This document shows positions 55,289-64,000 of a stretch of 64,000 nucleotides of DNA, piece by piece; positions within the stretch are counted from its first letter, which is position 1; each line of letters begins with the position of its first letter. The notes under the pieces are model-generated. The model worked only from the letters and a program-made list of their open reading frames with translations, was not told the DNA's origin and did no database searches. Made by a program: the position numbers and the translations under genes. Origin of the DNA: Patiria pectinifera (taxonomy: Eukaryota; Echinodermata; Asteroidea; Valvatida; Asterinidae); NCBI GenBank assembly GCA_029964075.1, contig CM057133.1:14780699-14844698 (forward strand), given 5' to 3'.

Positions 55289-55899
55289 GTTCCCTAACGT
55301 GGGCGCACTTCGAAGCTTACCCAACTTTCCTTGTGTAGTGGTGCCAAATCTCTTTGTTGATAAACCTCAAATTCATGCAGTGAAATACTGGTACTTTTAC
55401 CTTTTTAATGCTTGCTATTTAACCTCTGTGAACAATTTCGGTTTCATAAAATTTCATCCGAAATGCAAAAACGGTCGCGTCCGGAAATTGGGCACAAATT
55501 GGCGGAGTGTTCCCTACCGTGGCGCACTTGAATAAATCTCGGAAAATTCCAAATTAACATTTAGGAATTTCTGTAAACTTGATAAATTCTGATAAATCAT
55601 TATTATCTTAACTTACAAACCCAGCCAGACGTTTGTCAGAAAATTATTTTTTTATTTTTCGGGGCATTTTCAAAGGGTTCACTTTGCACTTGAAAATAAA
55701 ATCGAAAAATCACGCCAAAATCATTTTTTCTTTTAACTTTGTAACGGGTAAATAAACTCGCGATTTATAAACGGGAGTGTTTAGAACTTGATGAAATTTC
55801 ACTTTCTGTGAAATTTCAGTTAAAAGTTTTGCTCTAGCTAGGCGCTACAGGCGAAAAATCAAAGTGCGCCACGTTAGGGGCCGCGCCACGTTAGGGTAC
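55289..55899. mobile_element. Probable element with GTTCCCTAACGTGG inverted ends
   Basis: GTTCCCTAACGTGGGCGCAC at the left; CCACGTTAGGG occurs twice in inverted orientation at 55861-55898. An internal copy GTTCCCTACCGTGGCGCAC is at 55509. The boundaries are approximate and the interior is non-coding. Confidence 0.65.
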
Positions 55900-55945
55900 A
55901 TCAACAATATATGCTACCTGTGACGTACGTCATACCAATGATTTT

Positions 55946-56805
55946 GGGTCAACTCGTACCCGAGTCAACTCGTACCCGAGTCAACTCGTACCCGAGTCAA
56001 CTCGTACCCGAGTCAACTCGTACCCGAGTCAACTCGTACCCGAGTCAACTCGTACCCGAGTCAACTCGTACCCGGGTTACTCGTACCCGAGTTAACTCGC
56101 ACCCAGGTTAACTCGTATCCGAGTCAACTCGTACCCGCGTCAACTCGCACTCAGGTCAACTCGTATGGATGGTTAACAAAACTTCCGATTTTACCCTCAA
56201 AAACGGCGACTGAGAAATAGTAGTTACGCCGCCAGAAATACAAATAAAGTTCAAGGATTAGTTGAAGGCGGTGGTATCAAATGTTGATCACAATCTGGAT
56301 GAAAAGGGAAAATGTACCGTTCATCGGCAAGGGCTTCATCGCAAACGGACGGGTACCGCGCGGAGAACATTTTCAAAACGGCATCAGTGTGGTACTCGAT
56401 CGCGACTCGACGACGGAGCCCTCGCTGATAAACGGTAAATTTCACTGTTCATCCAGATCATCAGATGTGTTATTTTAAAATTTGTGTAGTATTTTCTCTT
56501 AGTAATGATGTTTTTTCTTTCTTTTTTCAGAGACCCTGGATCACCGTGCACGGACAACCGGCCATATCCCTCCGATCTTCCGTTCGTTTCACTGACTTTC
56601 TTTTCGAAAATAGGCAACTATTCTGCGCTGCGGGTACGAGTTGACTCGGGTACGAGTCAAGTCGGGTACGACTTAACTCGGGTACAAGTTGACTGGGGTA
56701 CGACTTGACTCGCGTACGACCTAACTCGGGTACGACTTGACTTGGGTGTCAATTTTGGGGTACGAGTTGACTCGGGCACGAGTTAACTCGGGTACGAGTT
56801 GACCC
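55946..56805. mobile_element. Element bounded by opposed 16-bp tandem arrays
   Basis: Left end 55946-56166: about 14 tandem copies of GTCAACTCGTACCCGA. Right end 56630-56805: about 11 copies of the reverse complement (TCGGGTACGAGTTGAC). The outer tips are GGGTCAACTC and GAGTTGACCC. The interior of about 460 bp differs in composition and may hold two small exons (see the entry at 56281). Target duplication not certain. Confidence 0.82.
56281..56591 (+). other. Possible two-exon ORF inside the 16-bp-array element
   Basis: An open frame from the ATG at 56281 (MLITIWMKRENVPFIGKG, NGRVPRGEHFQNGISVVLD) runs to a donor-like AAACG/GTAAAT at about 56434. A pyrimidine tract and CAG at about 56530 precede ETLDHRARTTGHIPPIFRSF and a stop, in matching phase. 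I do not recognise a family. It could equally be chance, or a captured host exon pair. Confidence 0.3.
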
Positions 56806-56854
56806 ATTTCCATACCAATTATGGGGCAACGCGACATACAGGCAACTCAAACAG

Positions 56855-57148
56855 GCACCTTTTTACATGTTATTTTGGAACGAATGTTGCATCCTAACGC
56901 CACTTTTTTATCATTATTATCTTAATAAAGGTCAGTCATTGCGGAAATGTTTGTTGACATAAAACATTTCCAATTTTGTTAGAAAATACTTTTAAAATGC
57001 ACCTTTTACATGTTAATTTGGAAAGAATGTTGCATCCTAACGCCACTGCTTTTTTCATCATTATTATCTCAATGAAGGTCAGTCATTGCAGAAATATTTT
57101 TTGACATGAAGAATTTCAAATTTTGTTAGAAAATACTTTGAAAATGCA
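56855..57148. repeat. Tandem duplication of a 144-bp unit
   Basis: 56855-56998 and 56999-57148 share GCACCTTTTTACATGTTA, GAATGTTGCATCCTAACGCC and TTTTGTTAGAAAATACTT. A third, more diverged copy is visible around 58040-58180 (AACATTTCCAATTTTT, AACACTTCGAAAATG). Confidence 0.9.
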
Positions 57149-59325
57149 CTGGACTGCGACACCAATCACACTTCGAGGGATACACATGAAGTGCAGATGT
57201 GAACACGTTTGCTAAAAGTTGGCATCAGGTCAGTGATGACCACAACATTCAATTGTAAACAAATGTAACACGATCCATACTCCGCATAAGCTTTTTTTTC
57301 CATATATTTTATTGCAAATATCAGAAATTACATCAGATATCATATGTTTTCTTTGACATAAAAAGAAGTAAAGTCGATTGCAAAAAACACAGGGTCCACA
57401 AACTGGAACATAAAATATGGGTGAAATTGTTTTGTTTGTCACATTTTGCTCAGAATGTCGCATATTGGATCAAATATCAAGATTTTTAAGGTTGTGTTAA
57501 ACAGCCTCATAAGATGATCCCGATATCTACGGTTGCTGAAAAAACTTAAATCATGTTTCAGAAGCTTACAACATACTGCACAATAAACGAACTCATCCTA
57601 AAACATGTCTAATTTGCACATCTAATCACATATAAAAAATATACCATCAAGAGTGATTATTTGCATGACGGATTTTCAAATGTTAAAAAGACAAGTATTA
57701 TTACATTAATTGTGCATTGATAGTTTGTACTTAATACACAATGAACATAATTATTTAGAAGGATTAGTCACACTAAAATATACAAATTCAGGTTAAAAGT
57801 ATTGTTAATATTTCATGAAACTATAACTACATGTATTAATTCAGAAGGTGTTTTACCATGGTACACATCTTTCATCCCCTTCCCATTCTCCCACCAACCC
57901 CATTATCCGACAAAGAAAAACCCTCAAATCATGAGTAAAACAAAAGCCTGTAACGTCTGAAGTAATGCATTTGCTTCAAATATTCAAAAAGCTTGGCACT
58001 AGTAATATAATGAATGCAAGAGGACATTTAGTCAGGCGAAAGAATGTTGCAACATGGCGCAACATTGCATCATATATCATCATAAAAGTCATTCACTGTG
58101 CAAAAATGTTGAAAAAACGTGAACCTTGGACTGAGAAACATTTCCAATTTTTAAAAGGAAACACTTCGAAAATGTTTTTTACTCTCCATAGACTTTGCAC
58201 ACAGAAACTGAAGTAGAGTCTGGATACTACATTCTCTCTGTATTAGGGCCCAGTTCTTGTCTTATCAAACCACAATTTTTTTTTATTCTATTCATAAAAT
58301 GACATCTTATATTGGTAGTTTTGTATGAAATTATACTTCTTTTGTCCCTTTTATAATGATCCAACTTGGTTAGAAATGAGGACCATCAAAACTAAGACTG
58401 TAAAACACATGTACTGTTATCCCCGATTAGAACTACTTGTCATAGAATATAAAAAATATGTTTATTCCCTTGATGGAAGATAAAATTTCACTATGCCGGA
58501 AGCGTAGAATTTCAGCGAAAAGCCAAGACCATAATTACAATAACAAGTTTGACTGAAATTAATTCTAAAATAAAATCTATATTGCGATGTTGTTTTCAAC
58601 GTCACAATGATATAGTTTTTTTAAAAACATAGTTAAAACTAGTTTTCTCCTCACAGGCAAATTTCATGAATAAGTATTTCAGTGCTCAGTATTTCAACAA
58701 CAAATATAACCCGATTTTGCTGATTTGACTGATTATCACTGATTTTACTAATTAACAAACCACATTTTTGTGGAATTAGCTGATTGCCAATTTTGACAAG
58801 TTTCCTCTACATTGTACGTTAACCTAAATTTGTTCTGAACAATAATTTTGTTACAATTTCTATAAACAATGATCTCTGCGCTCACTCACAGTGTTGACTG
58901 CTTCAAGTGATACAATTGAACACAATTAGAAGGCATTACGGATAACCAACTCACATGCAGGACGCACATGTTCTTGAAGTTGAGCTATACGCACATCCTG
59001 AGAACCCTATTGGTCACAGGAGCGCTGAATTTTGCAAGAGTGTGCTGCTATCGCAGTAATGGTTTCTATAAACTGAATTCACCGGATTAGTCTGTAGGAA
59101 AACTAGCCCAGCCAGTGTCAAACAGAAAATTGAAAAGATTTTTTTTTTAGGATCCCTCCATTTGGAGCTTACGGCAGGAACCAGTGATATACTTGATAAT
59201 CGAAGTTCCCTTGCGTTTTAGCAAAATCAGGCAGGAAGATATTAGCAGACTAGAATATCTTACAAGACTGGAACGTGGAGTGATTTTATCAAAACTAGAA
59301 ATTATGTCTTTATTGGTCCGTTATT
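57149..59325. other. Intergenic RMND5A-hexokinase, AT-rich, no gene seen
   Basis: No exon with recognisable similarity. The only structure noted is the diverged copy of the 144-bp unit near 58040-58180. An AATAAA on the minus strand at about 59309 is a candidate hexokinase polyadenylation signal, 0.64 kb past the stop, with weak support. Confidence 0.4.
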
Positions 59326-59870
59326 GGTAGGGTAGATCATTTGTCATTTGTGCATTTTTTTTTTTCGTTTGAAACAACAGCAGTGCTCAAAATCTCAAAG
59401 ACGGGTGCTTAATGACTAACCTGATGAAGTTTTAGCTTAGTGAATGCTGTAGATTCTGAAAAAAAACCACAATATTCTCGGATCTCTGTTTCAATTCAAA
59501 ACTTGCCGAGTCATGTTTTGAATTGCGCCCAAATTCAGTGTCCTGGACAAGTTCTCATTCAGCCGATTGCAGCTACGCGGTGTCACGCACTGAACTGCAG
59601 AATTAAAGCAACCCCGCATGTGCCGTGTCAATGCTGGCACGCACCCATTCATAGATTCACTGAATTGCAAACCAACTACTAACGGGAATTCCCAAAAATG
59701 CGTCAAGTGGAAATGGCCTTCTTTGATTGTTTTCTTCAAAATGACAGCATGCCGGAAAGAATAATTACACAGGGAGCTTAGTGCCATTACTATCTTTAAA
59801 CCAAGTAAGGTTTGCAACAACAATCTCGTCAGGTACTTTTTGGACAGCTGCAAATGATCTACTCTACCTT
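59326..59870. mobile_element. MITE with ATCATTTG arms, copy 2
   Basis: GGTAGGGTAGATCATTTG at the left and CAAATGATCTACTCTACC at the right. It shares CCTGATGAAGTTTTAGCT, CCGATTGCAGCTACGCG and the ACAGGGAGCTTAGTGCC region with the copy at 45926. It ends 78 bp before the hexokinase stop, so it may lie within the 3' UTR. Confidence 0.9.
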
Positions 59871-59947
59871 CAGGTTACATAATGCGAGGGTAAATTTGAC
59901 TGGAATTATAAAAACACACGGAGGAAAAATGTGGGCAGCAGGGTACC

Positions 59948-63328
<3,381 letters not shown>

Positions 63329-63657
63329 CTGTAAAAAAAAAAAGGGAACAAAAAGAACAAAAACGTTTTGAAAGAAAACACAAATATTCAATTTTTAGGT
63401 GTCACAGTTCTTTTACGGATCATATGAATAATGGCCAACTTTGCCACTTTTACTGACTTCAAGCAAGTTCTGGAGTCTTGCATAACTCGGCGAAAAAATC
63501 AGGGGAATACGTTTCAAAGGTTTTTTTTTCCAATTACAATATTTTCAACATTTCTGAAAGTGCACTGATGTAATACCAACATCCCTACGCAATACTGTAT
63601 TGAAGTGCAACGCCAGCCCTGCACCCAATGTCACAAAATTCATCGTAACTTACGATG

Positions 63658-63887
63658 CTATTATAAGATGGAATTTTACGTCGGGGTGATATAAATCAAA
63701 TTAGGTTTTGCCCTTCACCGATGTTTGAACACTGTATACTCAGTGTGTTACCTCCCGAGTGAAAGTTGGAAAAAATCACTTGGGTGGGACTCGAACCCAT
63801 GACCTCCTGCTTTCTAGTGCAGGTGTCTTACCACTCGACCACTGGGCCATTTATATCACCCTGACGCAAAATTCCATCTTATAATAG
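63658..63887. mobile_element. Hairpin MITE with a tRNA-like core
   Basis: CTATTATAAGATGGAATTTT and GGGGTGATATAAAT at the left are inverted at 63850-63887. Between them, minus strand 63778-63849, is a tRNA-like segment with A-box TGGTCGAGTGGTAAGACA and B-box GGGTTCGAGTCCC. The tRNA-like part is closely similar to 63940-64000 on the plus strand. Confidence 0.8.
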
Positions 63888-63939
63888 TTTATGCGGTATC
63901 TGCTGCTATGTACATTAGATTCGAACCGACCAACCGATC

Positions 63940-64000
63940 CCGTTAGCTTGGTGGTTGAGTGGTCAGACATCTACACTAGAAAGCAGGAGGTCGTGGGTTC
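63940..64000 (+). repeat. tRNA-like element, cut by the right edge
   Basis: GTTAGCTTGGTGGTTGAGTG, GTCAGACATCTACACTAGAA and GCAGGAGGTCGTGGGTTC align with the minus-strand core at 63778-63849. The internal CACTAGAAAGCAGGAGGTC is shared. It is incomplete because the window ends at the B-box. Confidence 0.65.

Noticed and set aside
63778-63849. Functional tRNA gene
   Set aside because: A and B boxes are present, but the anticodon loop is irregular and the segment lies inside a hairpin element with a related copy nearby; better explained as tRNA-like repeat.

Overview
The window is animal nuclear DNA. It has AT-rich intergenic and intronic sequence, short exons with GT-AG introns, tRNA-derived SINEs, many inverted-repeat DNA elements and one tyrosine-recombinase retrotransposon. 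The repeat style (TACATGTAC-rich DNA, SINE tails ending in GCTATATAAG) and the protein sequences fit a marine invertebrate deuterostome, most likely an echinoderm. That placement is inference; no species can be named from the sequence alone.

Three conserved protein genes lie on the minus strand in the same orientation. From low to high coordinates they are PGM3 (phosphoacetylglucosamine mutase; 18 coding exons, 6285-39924, complete, 552 aa), RMND5A (RING subunit of the GID/CTLH ubiquitin ligase; 9 coding exons, 43710-54502, complete, 391 aa) and the 3' end of a hexokinase gene (4 exons, 59948-63328; the 5' part lies beyond the right edge). I built the exon models by hand from protein similarity, splice sites and phase. 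All phases join and both complete models are an exact multiple of three. PGM3 makes GlcNAc-1-P for UDP-GlcNAc, hexokinase feeds glucose into the same sugar-phosphate pool, and RMND5A belongs to the ligase that controls gluconeogenic enzymes in yeast.

Most of the rest is repeats. Positions 1-2618 are a 49-bp satellite array that runs off the left edge. PGM3 intron 3 (22384-35282) holds a stack of nested insertions. A palindromic MITE remnant is split by a hAT-like element with an exact 8-bp target duplication and GCCTTG arrays near both ends. That element contains a 7.4-kb Ngaro-type retrotransposon (23459-30848: gag, RT/RNase H, tyrosine recombinase, SGNH hydrolase, split direct repeats) and another small MITE. 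The Ngaro repeat pairs have equal length and look identical, so it inserted recently, but a frameshift interrupts its RNase H.

Other introns and intergenic DNA carry a dozen or more families of inverted-repeat elements, many with readable target-site duplications, plus SINEs, local tandem duplications and a TCTGG microsatellite. The most unusual are a 0.94-kb near-perfect palindrome (38567-39505), a 2-kb element with repeated GTCCTTCCGTTACC motifs (14845-16821), an element with about 46-bp inverted ends and an internal TGTCCGATT minisatellite (44090-44915), an element whose ends are opposed 16-bp tandem arrays (55946-56805), and a hairpin MITE with a tRNA-like core (63658-63887). I found no prokaryotic-type operon, CRISPR array or convincing functional tRNA or rRNA gene.
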